Assembly (NCBI GenBank): GCA_029572815.1
Contig: JAKPUQ010000004.1
Span: forward strand, 1-64,000
DNA length: 64,000 nt
Direction of reading: 5' to 3'
DNA from: Bacillota bacterium
Lineage (GTDB): Bacteria > Bacillota > Clostridia > Oscillospirales > Ruminococcaceae
This document shows, piece by piece, positions 28,151-37,868 of this stretch; position 1 is the stretch's first letter, and each line of letters starts with the position of its first letter. A model generated the notes under the pieces. That model saw nothing but the letters and a program-made list of their open reading frames with translations, ran no database searches and was not told the DNA's origin. The translations under genes were made by a program, and so were the position numbers.

Positions 28151-29710
28151 ATGAAGAAACTGATATCACTAAGCGCAGCTCTTGCAATAGCGTCAGGAGC
28201 GATCTCAATGTCAGCAGGCGCTGCTTACGAAGACCTTCCGCAGAACAGACTATGGGATGAGGAGATCGAGTCATTCGCAGCAATGAACAACGGAGAGATC
28301 CCTCTTGATATAAACGGGGACGGGGAATTCACTCTCGATGACTGTATCATATTCTACGGCTATACTAAGGGATTTGATATGGGCGAAGAGTATACAGAGC
28401 CGGCAGAAGCAGTCGGAGATATAACCGGAGATGGTCTGCTGACCGGTGATGACGGTGTAAGCTTCCTGAGATATTACATAACAAAGAATCCTCTCATCTT
28501 CAGTGATCTGGATATAGAAAGCTATGGGGATTATGGTTTGAAATTTGATGAACCCATGGATAATCCTCCGCCCTGTCATCATGATGGAATGATCCATCAT
28601 GTGCTCAATGAGGATTTTGTATTGGAACTGAAACAACAGTGTGTCTACCTGAAGGCAGGCTATCCTATGTACTGTGAACTGGTGGAAAACGGCACCATTG
28701 ATCCCGACATAAACGCAGACGGTCAGTGTGATCTTACTGATATAGCATATTTCTGGCTCGCATCTCTGGATAATCATCTGTACATGAACAGAGAGCCGGA
28801 TACCTATGTTATTCCTGAGTTCAGTGACGAGATCGCTGAGCGTACAGAGAATATCTATGCTGCTATTGAAGGTTTTAATGAATGGAGTTACTATCTGTCG
28901 CCTTGGACTATCGATTACACTATGCTGTACTGCTTTGAGCATGGAAATGTTACAGGTGATATGATAACCCCCGAATTTTTCGACAGCGTTGCCGAGGGCT
29001 TGTCAGACCTGGGAATACACCGCGATGTGACCACACATTACTATGAGTTAGTTCCTCAGAATGATCCCTATATCGACTTTAACGTGAATATGTACGACAG
29101 AGAGTACAGAGCCTTCGTACAGGCTGTAAAGGACGGCGAAAAGGAACGTCCCGACACCAACGGAGACGGTGTGCTCAATTCGCTTGATGCCTTCAACGTG
29201 TACATCTATACCTGTGAGCTCAGAAAAGGTGTATCCGAGGAGAGGACCATCCTTCCCGCAGATGTTTTTGATCTCTTCAAAAACAATATGGACGTAAACG
29301 GCAACGGCCTCAGCGGCGATATGAACGATCTCACTATCATAGACCTTTATATAGCCATTGAGGATAAGAGCATAGAGGAAATGGACGAGACCTCTGACAA
29401 TTATATCGAAAGACTCAACGAATATGCGGGCAGGCTCACTTCTGCAAAGAATATGCTGCCTGTAAAGTTCAGCCCTGACGGAATATTTGAATCCCTCGGA
29501 TTTGATGCCGATGTCGAGCGCTCGGGCGATGCCAACAACGATGGCTCAACAGACCTTGCAGATGCGATCTACATCATGCAGTCACTTGCAAATCCCGACA
29601 AGTATCAGCTTTCGCCTCTGGGCAAATTCAACGGAGACGTTGAGGATACCGGTAACGGCATCACAAACTACGATGCCCTTGAGATCCAGTCCAGACTGCT
29701 CAACCTCTGA
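28151..29710 (+). CDS. Secreted multi-dockerin-like protein
   Basis: Signal peptide MKKLISLSAALAIASGAISMSAGA; about seven DxNxDG-type loops; C-terminal GDANNDGSTDLADAIYIMQSLANPDKY...GDVEDTGNGITNYDALEIQSRLLNL. Confidence 0.85.
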   Translation: MKKLISLSAALAIASGAISMSAGAAYEDLPQNRLWDEEIESFAAMNNGEIPLDINGDGEFTLDDCIIFYGYTKGFDMGEEYTEPAEAVGDITGDGLLTGDDGVSFLRYYITKNPLIFSDLDIESYGDYGLKFDEPMDNPPPCHHDGMIHHVLNEDFVLELKQQCVYLKAGYPMYCELVENGTIDPDINADGQCDLTDIAYFWLASLDNHLYMNREPDTYVIPEFSDEIAERTENIYAAIEGFNEWSYYLSPWTIDYTMLYCFEHGNVTGDMITPEFFDSVAEGLSDLGIHRDVTTHYYELVPQNDPYIDFNVNMYDREYRAFVQAVKDGEKERPDTNGDGVLNSLDAFNVYIYTCELRKGVSEERTILPADVFDLFKNNMDVNGNGLSGDMNDLTIIDLYIAIEDKSIEEMDETSDNYIERLNEYAGRLTSAKNMLPVKFSPDGIFESLGFDADVERSGDANNDGSTDLADAIYIMQSLANPDKYQLSPLGKFNGDVEDTGNGITNYDALEIQSRLLNL

Positions 29711-29771
29711 TGGGATAACAGCAAAAAGCCCGCTGCTGACAGCGGTGCCTGTGCAGAAATAAAAGTAAGTA

Positions 29772-29815
29772 TCGGGGTGACCTTTCCTTGCAGGGGTCAC
29801 CCCTGATCTTTTTGA
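29772..29815 (+). terminator. Rho-independent terminator
   Basis: ATCGGGGTGACC...GGGTCACCCCTGAT ctttttg. Confidence 0.75.
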
Positions 29816-29934
29816 AATGGTGAATGCTCAGTTACACGGCATGGCTCCCATATCAGCGCCGCATTGACAAGGACGGAAAATAGTGATATAATCGGAATGA
29901 ATATACATGATCGGAGCTTACGGAGGAATAACAG

Positions 29935-30464
29935 ATGAAGAAAGCGGCAATTATCCTGCTTCTGGGAACGGCAGCCCTTGCGGGCTGCAGCTCAAAGGGC
30001 GGCTCTGTTTCCATAGTAAGGGCATCAAGTCAGGAAAGCTCCTCCTGCGAGGAGGCTTTAAAGGAATACTTCAATGCTATGTACACAAAGGACAGCGGCG
30101 GAGTGTTCTATGACTATATGTTCCCCGATGAGGTCATCGGAGCTATGGAGGAAAGCGGCAGATACAGCGGAATGGTGAAGACCTTCAATGAAAGTCAGAA
30201 AAAAATCTCGGCAGGGACGACGGAGGATACTCCTTCGGAAGGATAGTAACTGAAAAGGAGATAACAGAGGATCAGGCTGACAGCATAAAGCGGTATTTTG
30301 TATCCATCAGCGCTCCTTATGCGGAGATCAGCGCAGATAGGCTGAATATCACAGAGGGCTATGAGCTGACCTATGATTATCTTAAAAACGGCAGCAAGGC
30401 AGGGGAGCAGAATGTTTTTGCCGTAAAGCTAAGCGGTGAGGGCTGGAAGATCATCACACAGTAA
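29935..30464 (+). pseudogene. Small lipoprotein gene interrupted by a frameshift at an A7 tract (or a contingency gene)
   Basis: ORF MKKAAIILLLGTAALAGCSSKGG...FNESQKK; the -1 frame then continues NLGRDDGGYSFGRIVTEKEITEDQADSIKRYFVSISAPYAEISADRLNITEGYELTYDYLKNGSKAGEQNVFAVKLSGEGWKIITQ, stop at 30464. Confidence 0.8.
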
Positions 30465-30475
30465 CGGAGGAGAAA

Positions 30476-30892
30476 ATGAAAAGAGACTCTGGATACAATA
30501 CAAAACAGAAGGAAAACCTTCTTTCATACCTTATGAAAAACAAGGACAAGCACACCAATGTCCAGGAGATAAGCGCATTCCTGTCAGCTGAGGGAACTCC
30601 TGTGGGAGTTGCCACAATCTACAGACAGCTTGACAGACTGGTGGAGCAGGGACTTGTCCGCAAATACGCCTTTGACGGCAAGACCTGTGCCTGCTATCAG
30701 TACATAGAGGACGAGGAGCAGTGCCGCAGTCATTTCCATCTGAAATGCCTGAGCTGCGGCAGACTGATCCATCTTGACTGCGAGCATCTCGCAGACCTTA
30801 CCCGTCATATCGAGGAGGAACACGGCTTCTCCATAGACTACTCCCAGACAGTGTTCTACGGACGCTGCTCTGACTGCGGCGGCAAGGACTGA
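30476..30892 (+). CDS. Fur-family metalloregulator
   Basis: VATIYRQLDRLVEQGLVRKY; HFHLKCLSCGRLIHLDCEH; GRCSDCGGKD. Confidence 0.9.
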   Translation: MKRDSGYNTKQKENLLSYLMKNKDKHTNVQEISAFLSAEGTPVGVATIYRQLDRLVEQGLVRKYAFDGKTCACYQYIEDEEQCRSHFHLKCLSCGRLIHLDCEHLADLTRHIEEEHGFSIDYSQTVFYGRCSDCGGKD

Positions 30893-31010
30893 CCGCCCTC
30901 AGCGGAACCCCTGGGAATGTAGATCTTTACGTCCTGTTCTTCATTTTCCTGCATAGTAACACCTCCTGTATTATTATGTGCTGAATGAGACATCATATAC
31001 GGGGAAAGAG

Positions 31011-31514
31011 ATGATCATGAAAGGAAAGACTATAAAAGCATTTTTGCGGTATATAGCGGCTGAGCTGCTGTGCCTGTTTGTGAATATAATGCTGGCAGCT
31101 CTGGGAAAAGGCTTTTTCAGCGTAATATGCCTTGTGTGTACAGTATCAGTGCTGATCTGCATTATAGCGGACTTTGCACTGAAGGAGGCAGCGGCAGACC
31201 TGAAAAGAGAGCGGAGCGGCGAAAAGGTATCCTCCTCGGAGCCTATCTGCGCAGCTGTGGCAGTTACGGTGATACCGCTTATAAGCTATGCTGTGCTCTG
31301 CATATCGGCTCTTGGCGGAGTCTTTGAGTTCTACGGCATATTCAAGCTGGTCAACCCTGCATTTATGCAGCTATACAATTTTATAGAGCCTTCGGCATCG
31401 TCAGCTGACCTGTCGGCGCGGGAGCTGGCGGCGTTTCTGCCTGCTGCGGCAGTGCCTGCACTGGCGTTTTCAGTGCCCTATATGCTTGCAAAAAAGCGTC
31501 AGAATAACAGATAA
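31011..31514 (+). CDS. Small polytopic membrane protein of unknown function
   Basis: Several hydrophobic segments; ATG at 31011/31017 behind a purine-rich RBS. Confidence 0.6.
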   Translation: MIMKGKTIKAFLRYIAAELLCLFVNIMLAALGKGFFSVICLVCTVSVLICIIADFALKEAAADLKRERSGEKVSSSEPICAAVAVTVIPLISYAVLCISALGGVFEFYGIFKLVNPAFMQLYNFIEPSASSADLSARELAAFLPAAAVPALAFSVPYMLAKKRQNNR

Positions 31515-31607
31515 AGCGCGGACTTTTTAAAGGGAAGTCGGCGTTTTTTGTATTTTTATGCAAACTGACGAAAAAGTTATTTTGCAGCCTAAAATAAATG
31601 GTTTTGC

Positions 31608-31637
31608 TTGACAACATATGGTAATGTATGATAAAAT
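31608..31637 (+). promoter_or_regulatory. Sigma-A-type promoter (TTGACA-18-TAAAAT)
   Basis: TTGACA at 31608, TAAAAT at 31632, upstream of the ORF at 31671. Confidence 0.6.
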
Positions 31638-31670
31638 AATTATTGAAATATTTTATCTGGAGGTTATCTT

Positions 31671-32675
31671 ATGGCATTTTGTAAGTACTGCGGAAAGCAG
31701 ATCCCCGAAGGAGGCTCCTGTGACTGTGCAGGTGCTAAGGCAGCAGGTGAAGTAAAGGAGACCGTGGAGAACGGTGTCAACACTGCTGAAAACGCTGTAA
31801 GCGAAGTGAAAAATGAGGCAGCAGAGGCTGTAAGCAATGCTACCGAAAAGGCAGCAGACGCTGTGAACAACGTTGCTGACGGTGCAGCAAATGCTGTGAA
31901 CAATGCAGTCAACGAGGTAAAGAACGACGCTGCTCAGGCTGTAAACAATGCTGCTGACGCTGCAAACGGCGTTAAGAACGATGCAGTACAGGCTGCTCAG
32001 AATGCGGGTCAGCAGGTGAACAACGCTGCTCAGAAGGCAGGCATCAACGGTGCTGACATCGCTAAGAAGGTAGACAATATCGCAGGCGATATTTCCAATA
32101 ACCTTCCCGGCAGCATGAAGAATAACAAAAATGTCGTTTATATAGCAGTAGCCGCTATTGCAGCTCTCATACTCCTTCTTCTCTGCGTACTCTGCTTAGG
32201 CGGCGGTGCAAAGGGCGCTGTAAAGAAGTATGTCAAGGCTGCTTCAAACAAGAACGGCGGAAAGGCCATGATGGAACTCACTCTTCCCAAGTCCGTTATC
32301 AAGGAACTCAAGGACGAGGACGAGTACGAGGATAAGGTTGACAGCTTCAACGAGATGGTCGAGGACATGATCGACGATCTGGAGGATGACGAGACACTTC
32401 CCAAGTTTGACAAGATCACCCGTAAGGAGAAGCTCAAGAAGTCTGACATCAGACAGGCAGAGAATTACTTCGAGGATATGTGCGAGGATTACGATGCTGA
32501 CGATGATGACATCGAGGTAAGCCAGGGCTTCGAGATGAAGGTCAAGACCAAGTTCAAGAACGAAGACGGCGAGACAAAGCACGATACAGAAAAGATTTGT
32601 GTTGTTAAGGTAAAGGGCGACGGCTGGAAGATCATTCCTATGTCAGCTGACGAGCTTGATTACTATGATGATTGA
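31671..32675 (+). CDS. Zinc-ribbon protein with LEA/apolipoprotein-like Ala/Asn repeats, one TM helix and an extracytoplasmic domain
   Basis: FCKYCGKQIPEGGSCDC; AENAVSEVKNEAAEAVSNATEKAADAVNNVADGAANAVNNAVNEVKNDAAQAVNNA; VVYIAVAAIAALILLLLCVLCL. Confidence 0.8.
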   Translation: MAFCKYCGKQIPEGGSCDCAGAKAAGEVKETVENGVNTAENAVSEVKNEAAEAVSNATEKAADAVNNVADGAANAVNNAVNEVKNDAAQAVNNAADAANGVKNDAVQAAQNAGQQVNNAAQKAGINGADIAKKVDNIAGDISNNLPGSMKNNKNVVYIAVAAIAALILLLLCVLCLGGGAKGAVKKYVKAASNKNGGKAMMELTLPKSVIKELKDEDEYEDKVDSFNEMVEDMIDDLEDDETLPKFDKITRKEKLKKSDIRQAENYFEDMCEDYDADDDDIEVSQGFEMKVKTKFKNEDGETKHDTEKICVVKVKGDGWKIIPMSADELDYYDD

Positions 32676-32694
32676 TAAGATCTGAGAACAGAAA

Positions 32695-32726
32695 GATCCG
32701 AAGCAGAAATGCTTCGGATTTTTTAT
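32695..32726 (+). terminator. Rho-independent terminator
   Basis: GATCCGAAGCA gaaa TGCTTCGGAT TTTTTA. Confidence 0.85.
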
Positions 32727-32754
32727 TGACTATTGCCTGAAAGTATGGTAAAAT
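32726..32754 (+). promoter_or_regulatory. Sigma-A-type promoter (TTGACT-17-TAAAAT)
   Basis: TTGACT at 32726, TAAAAT at 32749. Confidence 0.6.
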
Positions 32755-32782
32755 AATTTGGTTAATGCAAAGGAGGGACAGC

Positions 32783-35437
32783 ATGAAAAAACGTGATATG
32801 ACATTATTTACCGCACCGCTCGCAGCAGGAGCAGCTGCGGCTGTACTTTTTATGCTGTTCTACGCTGTTCACGGCTACTATCCTTTCGGTGAGCGCTCAG
32901 TGGCGTGGTGCGACATGGATCAGCAGTACGTCCCTCTGCTAATGGAGCTGAAGACCGCCTTTTCGGGAGGCTCTCTGTTTCTCGGCAGGGGCGGAGGAAT
33001 GATGAACTTCTACGGAGTGTTCCTGTTTTTTCTGTCCTCACCGCTGTCCCTTATCAGTCTTGCCGTGGACAACTCCCGCATGATATGGTTCGTGAATATC
33101 ATGCTTGTAATAAAGGTTGGACTGAGCTCTGCGTCGGCGGAGCTGTATTTCCGCAGAGTGCTGCCGAGGCTCAATGTGCCTATGGGAGTCCTTATGTCGG
33201 TGATGTACAGCCTCAGCGGCTACGTCATGCTCTATTATCAGAACGATATGTGGATAGACATGATGATAGTATTCCCGCTTCTGATGATCTCGCTGTTCAG
33301 GCTTATCCGCAGCGGCAAATGGGGAGCTTATGCCCTTTGTCTGGCGATGTGCGTGGCGATGAACTTCTATATCAGCTTCATGGTCATAGTATTCATTGCC
33401 ATGTTCGGCGGAGCTGCCCTGTATTTGCTCTGTGATTCTGAAAAACGCGGCAGCAGAGCGCTGCGTCTCATAGCGGCGGATCTGTGTGCTGCCCTTATTA
33501 GCGGCGGAGTCTGGCTCCCAGCCTTTGCTCAGTATACAGCCTCGGGAAGGGGGAACTCCCTGAGCGATGCATTTTTCGGCGGCTATTTTGCGGACAGGAA
33601 CTTTGACAAAATAGCGGTGCTGTCGGGAACTTCTCTTGTACTGGCAGGAGCCCTTCTCATTATAGTTTTCAGAAAGAGCATGAAGTCGGGAAAGGCTCTG
33701 TTATTCGGCGCTTCGGGACTTATCTCTCTTGCAGGCGCTTTCGTTGAGCCTGCCAACAAGCTGCTACAGACGGGAAGCTATCAGGCTTATCCGCTGCGCT
33801 ACGGCTTCATAGTTCTGCTGCTGATATTCTCAGCCTGCGGAGCTCTTCTGGAGGAAGCTCCGGAGAAGAAGCACAGGCGCTCTGCCTGCATTATAGTATC
33901 TGTTCTTGCCGCTGTTTACGCAGCTGCGGCGTTTATCGCCCACACACACAGAAGCAGCCTCAGCTCCTACGCCCACAGCCTGTGGGTGCACGGAAAGGAC
34001 GGCTTTATTATCTCCGCTCTCGCACTCCTGGGGGCAGCGGTATGCTTTGTCTGCATATACAGCTTTCTCAGAGGGCGCACTCCGAAATGGCTGACTGTTG
34101 CGGTAATGGCGGCTGTCCTTTTCAGCGACAGCTTCATGAGCTTCGGCATAAACGTGGCTGAGGCAAGCGATGCCACCGGATTTTTCAAGACTACCTGCGA
34201 TGTGCTGGAGCGGGTGCCCGATGAGGGCTTTGTCCGTGTGAAAGAGCTGAAAAGGTACTACTACCCCAACTATGCAGAGGCGATGGGAAAGTATTCCATA
34301 GGACATTATACCTCCCTTACGGACTGCGATGTGCTCTATGCCCTCAAGCGTATGGGCTATTCCTCTCACTGGCTGGATATGGACTCCACAGGGGGCACTA
34401 TGCTCACCGATGAGCTGCTGCTGAACAAGTACGTGATCGGCGAAAAAGGCAGGAACCGCTTTTATGAGCCCTATGACCTGAAGGGCGGCCTTTCCCTGTA
34501 TAGGGATTCCAATGTTCCCGCGGGAGCTGTAATCTCTCAGGTCTCACCAGACGAGCTCTCTGACTTCGGGGACTATGAACGCATGGAAGCTACTGACTTT
34601 ATTGCTGAAAGGCTTTTCGGTGAGAGCGGCACTGTTCAGAAGCTGGCTCCTACCGCTGTAAATGGCGTTATGATAAACGCTGTGGAAGGGGAGACTGTGG
34701 TCTCCGCTTTACCCGATGAGCCCTCAGAGCTCATATATGAGGCTGAGATAGAGGGCTGCCGTGAGCTGTATTTCGACCTTTTCGGCTGCTACTCCACCAG
34801 CGTCGAGGAGGAGTACGTCAACAGCGTGGAGGTATGGGTAAACGGTGAGTTCAGAGTGAGCAGCTATCCCACGAGCACTGTAAACGGCATAATAGACCTG
34901 GGCACCTATGAGGACGAGACTGTCACTGTCAGGGTGAGGGTGCTGAAGGACTTCACTGCCACCAGCTTCGGATTATATACCTTTGATGCTGAGAGGGCAG
35001 CTGCTGCGGTCTCATCGGCTGAAACGGCTTCCATCACCGTTGAGGGCAGCACTGTCACCGCCACAGCCGACACGTCAGGCTATGTATACCTGCCCATATC
35101 TTGGTCAGAGGGCTGGAGCTGTACCGTAAACGGCGAAAATGCCTCCCTTGAAAAGGTGCTTGGAGCCTTCTGCGCAGTGAAAATACCCAAGGGCGGCGGA
35201 ACAGTGCAGCTGCGCTTTTGTCCCAAGGGGCTGAAAGCAGGAGTCCTGCTCACCTGCGTGGGAGTTCTTCTCCTTGCGGTGCTGACAGCAGTTCTTCGCA
35301 GGGAAAGCGGCGGCAGGCTTGAAAAAGCTGCCTCAAAAGCCGTCTTCGGACTCGGTGCGGTCACTGTGCTGATATTCTATGCTGCAGCTCCGCTGGTGTG
35401 GGCTGTTGTCAATATAATCTACCTTATCGGAGGATAA
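32783..35437 (+). CDS. YfhO-family multi-pass membrane protein
   Basis: N-terminal TM array; WCDMDQQYVPLLMELK; DMWIDMMIVFPLLMISL; C-terminal beta domain SWSEGWSCTVNGENASLEKVLGAFCAVKIPKGGGTVQLRFCPKGLKAG. Confidence 0.85.
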   Translation: MKKRDMTLFTAPLAAGAAAAVLFMLFYAVHGYYPFGERSVAWCDMDQQYVPLLMELKTAFSGGSLFLGRGGGMMNFYGVFLFFLSSPLSLISLAVDNSRMIWFVNIMLVIKVGLSSASAELYFRRVLPRLNVPMGVLMSVMYSLSGYVMLYYQNDMWIDMMIVFPLLMISLFRLIRSGKWGAYALCLAMCVAMNFYISFMVIVFIAMFGGAALYLLCDSEKRGSRALRLIAADLCAALISGGVWLPAFAQYTASGRGNSLSDAFFGGYFADRNFDKIAVLSGTSLVLAGALLIIVFRKSMKSGKALLFGASGLISLAGAFVEPANKLLQTGSYQAYPLRYGFIVLLLIFSACGALLEEAPEKKHRRSACIIVSVLAAVYAAAAFIAHTHRSSLSSYAHSLWVHGKDGFIISALALLGAAVCFVCIYSFLRGRTPKWLTVAVMAAVLFSDSFMSFGINVAEASDATGFFKTTCDVLERVPDEGFVRVKELKRYYYPNYAEAMGKYSIGHYTSLTDCDVLYALKRMGYSSHWLDMDSTGGTMLTDELLLNKYVIGEKGRNRFYEPYDLKGGLSLYRDSNVPAGAVISQVSPDELSDFGDYERMEATDFIAERLFGESGTVQKLAPTAVNGVMINAVEGETVVSALPDEPSELIYEAEIEGCRELYFDLFGCYSTSVEEEYVNSVEVWVNGEFRVSSYPTSTVNGIIDLGTYEDETVTVRVRVLKDFTATSFGLYTFDAERAAAAVSSAETASITVEGSTVTATADTSGYVYLPISWSEGWSCTVNGENASLEKVLGAFCAVKIPKGGGTVQLRFCPKGLKAGVLLTCVGVLLLAVLTAVLRRESGGRLEKAASKAVFGLGAVTVLIFYAAAPLVWAVVNIIYLIGG

Positions 35438-35438
35438 A

Positions 35439-36371
35439 ATGGTTTCATCGACTATCTTCAACCAGACGCTGATAATGCTGATACTCATAGCCATAGGCGT
35501 TGTCTGCGCAAAAACAAAGCTTATAAGCGAGGCTTCCAACAAGGACCTGTCCAAGTTCGTGCTCCAGGTGGTGAACCCTGTAGTTATCTTCATGTCCTAT
35601 CAGAAGCCATACCGTACTGAGCTCGCGAGAAATCTGCTTATAACCTTTGTTATCTCAATTGCAGCCATGACCCTTGTGATACTGCTATCTTACCTCTTTG
35701 TAAGGAAGAAGCAGGGCAGAGAATTCGAGATAGAGCGCTTTTCGTCGGTGTACTCCAACTGCGGCTTCATGGGTATCCCCCTTGTGGACGCCATTTACCA
35801 CGATGAGGGAGTTTTCTACCTCACCGCATTCATAACCGTGTTCAACCTTATCGTCTGGACTCACGGCGTTATACTCATTTCCGGTAAAAAGGACTTCCGG
35901 CAGGTCATCAAGGTGTTCTATTCTCCCACAATAATCTCCATAGTTCTTGGACTTGTCACCTTCTTCCTGGGCATAAGGCTGCCATCAACGGCGCTGAGTG
36001 CCCTTGGCTTCATCAAGGAGGTAAACACTCCCATGGCGATGATAGTTTCCGGAGTCACCATTGCTTCCACAAACGTGCCGAAGCTGCTGAAAAATGCCAG
36101 AGTGTACTATGTCTGCCTGCTGAAGCTCATAGTGGTGCCGCTGATACTGGCGGTGCAGCTTTCACTGCTGACTGGCATAGACGAGACCGTGCGCATGACA
36201 GTGCTCATCGCAGCCTCTGCACCGCCTGCTGCAATGTGTACTCTTCTCAGTATCAGATACGGCAGAAATTCAGTATACGCTTCGGAGATTTTTACTGCTG
36301 GCACCGTACTTTCCGTGGTTTCTCTGCCGCTGGTCGTAAAGGCTACGGAATATTTAACAAAGATACTCTGA
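35439..36371 (+). CDS. Auxin efflux carrier (AEC) family transporter
   Basis: FNQTLIMLILIAIGVVCAKTKLISEASNKDLSKFVLQVVNPVVIF...; YSNCGFMGIPLV; NTPMAMIVSGVTIA. Confidence 0.88.
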   Translation: MVSSTIFNQTLIMLILIAIGVVCAKTKLISEASNKDLSKFVLQVVNPVVIFMSYQKPYRTELARNLLITFVISIAAMTLVILLSYLFVRKKQGREFEIERFSSVYSNCGFMGIPLVDAIYHDEGVFYLTAFITVFNLIVWTHGVILISGKKDFRQVIKVFYSPTIISIVLGLVTFFLGIRLPSTALSALGFIKEVNTPMAMIVSGVTIASTNVPKLLKNARVYYVCLLKLIVVPLILAVQLSLLTGIDETVRMTVLIAASAPPAAMCTLLSIRYGRNSVYASEIFTAGTVLSVVSLPLVVKATEYLTKIL

Positions 36372-36606
36372 GTAATTTGTAAAAAACGCTGATTTTATAA
36401 ATATTTGCCTTAAAAGGTTTGAATTTTAATAATATTGTGTTATAATATAAATACGTTAAAAGAGATTGGCTTTTTTATAAAAAGATAAAATTATACAGGC
36501 AGTTATAACAGTCTGGACTGTTTAAAACTCCTGTGGGGATATGCAGATTGTACAGCGTGGGATACGGTCCCGAAAAAGAATCAAGAAGAAATGGAGTTGT
36601 TGAAGT

Positions 36607-37827
36607 ATGGAAAAAAGAGGTATCAGTAAGCTTGATCTTAAAAGGCGTAACAGAATGCAGATACTCAGGGTCATCAGAGAATCAGGCCCTATTTCCAGAG
36701 TCGATGTAGCAAGCGCGCTGGAGATCACAAGAGCAGCAGTTACTATCATCACAAATGAAATGATCGAGGAGGGAGTTCTCGTAGAGATCGGTGAAGCTCC
36801 CGTAAACACAGAGAAGCTTCAGAAGGGAAGAAGAAAGATCCTTATCGATATCAACGTTAACAGCCGTTTTGCACTGGGCGCTACCGTTGACGAGAAGGAG
36901 GTAAGCATCGGCCTTACCAATCTTAATTCCGAGGTGCTTGACAAGGCAAGCATGGTCATCGACGAAAGGACCACAAGCAAGGATATCATAAACTACATAA
37001 TCAAGACCAGCAACGAAATGGTTGAGAACAGTGCTCTTACCAAGGATAAGATACTGGGTCTCGGTGTTGGCGTTGTGCCTTCCATGTGGGGCAAGCTTAA
37101 GATATTCTACAAGGACGGCGTTCTTGATTTTACCAATTTTATCGACAAGCTCTCGGGCGGTCTCAATTTCGAGATCCACTGCGGAAATGCTATCGGTCTC
37201 ATGGCTCTGGCAAGCAACGATTTCAGAACACAGAACGGCTACCAGACCAACCAGGCGTTCATCCATAACGGCAATCAGGTGAACCTGGCTATCATCAATA
37301 AGAACGAGCTGTCTGCGGACTACGTTTCATATACCTCCACCATCGAGAGATATATCGTTTGTCCCAACGGCAAGTCCTATGAGGGCTATCCCAACGGCTC
37401 GGTAAAGGCAGAGCTCTCAAGAACGGCTATGCTCAATGCCTTCTATGAGATCTATTCAAAGGATAAGACCCCTGTGCTCTATGAGCTAACAGAGGGCGAC
37501 AAGACCAGAATCAATACCGACAACGTATTCATGGCGCTCATGAGAGGCGAGGAGTCTGTCAAGAGCATCGTGGACGATATTATCGCAAAATATACTGTTC
37601 TCATCAACAATCTGGCTATCAGCCACTTTGCAAAGAGGATAGTTCTCCATAACTTCAAGCTCAACGAAAAGCAGTTTGACTACTGCAAGCGTGAGATGAT
37701 ACGCCTTGTCAGCGAGGAGATCGCAGACAGAGTTGTCCTCAGCAAGCTGGACGGAAAGAACAATTTCCTTGGCGGCTGCGCACTTATAATCCAGGATAAC
37801 TTCTACGTAAGAGGCGGAATGCAGTAA
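36607..37827 (+). CDS. ROK-family transcriptional regulator (NagC/XylR-like)
   Basis: Winged HTH RNRMQILRVIRESGPISRVDVASALEITRAAVTIITNEMIEEGVL, then ROK-like actin fold ILGLGVGVVPSMWG. Confidence 0.8.
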   Translation: MEKRGISKLDLKRRNRMQILRVIRESGPISRVDVASALEITRAAVTIITNEMIEEGVLVEIGEAPVNTEKLQKGRRKILIDINVNSRFALGATVDEKEVSIGLTNLNSEVLDKASMVIDERTTSKDIINYIIKTSNEMVENSALTKDKILGLGVGVVPSMWGKLKIFYKDGVLDFTNFIDKLSGGLNFEIHCGNAIGLMALASNDFRTQNGYQTNQAFIHNGNQVNLAIINKNELSADYVSYTSTIERYIVCPNGKSYEGYPNGSVKAELSRTAMLNAFYEIYSKDKTPVLYELTEGDKTRINTDNVFMALMRGEESVKSIVDDIIAKYTVLINNLAISHFAKRIVLHNFKLNEKQFDYCKREMIRLVSEEIADRVVLSKLDGKNNFLGGCALIIQDNFYVRGGMQ

Positions 37828-37838
37828 AAAACAAAAAC

Positions 37839-37868
37839 CTGAGGAAGCATTGCTTCTTCAGGTTTTTT
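37839..37868 (+). terminator. Convergent terminator
   Basis: CCTGAGGAAGCA ttgcttcttCAGG TTTTTTT. Confidence 0.75.

Noticed and set aside
28151-29710. Calling the 28151 protein a glycoside hydrolase because of its dockerin
   Set aside because: No catalytic or CBM motif could be recognised between the calcium loops.
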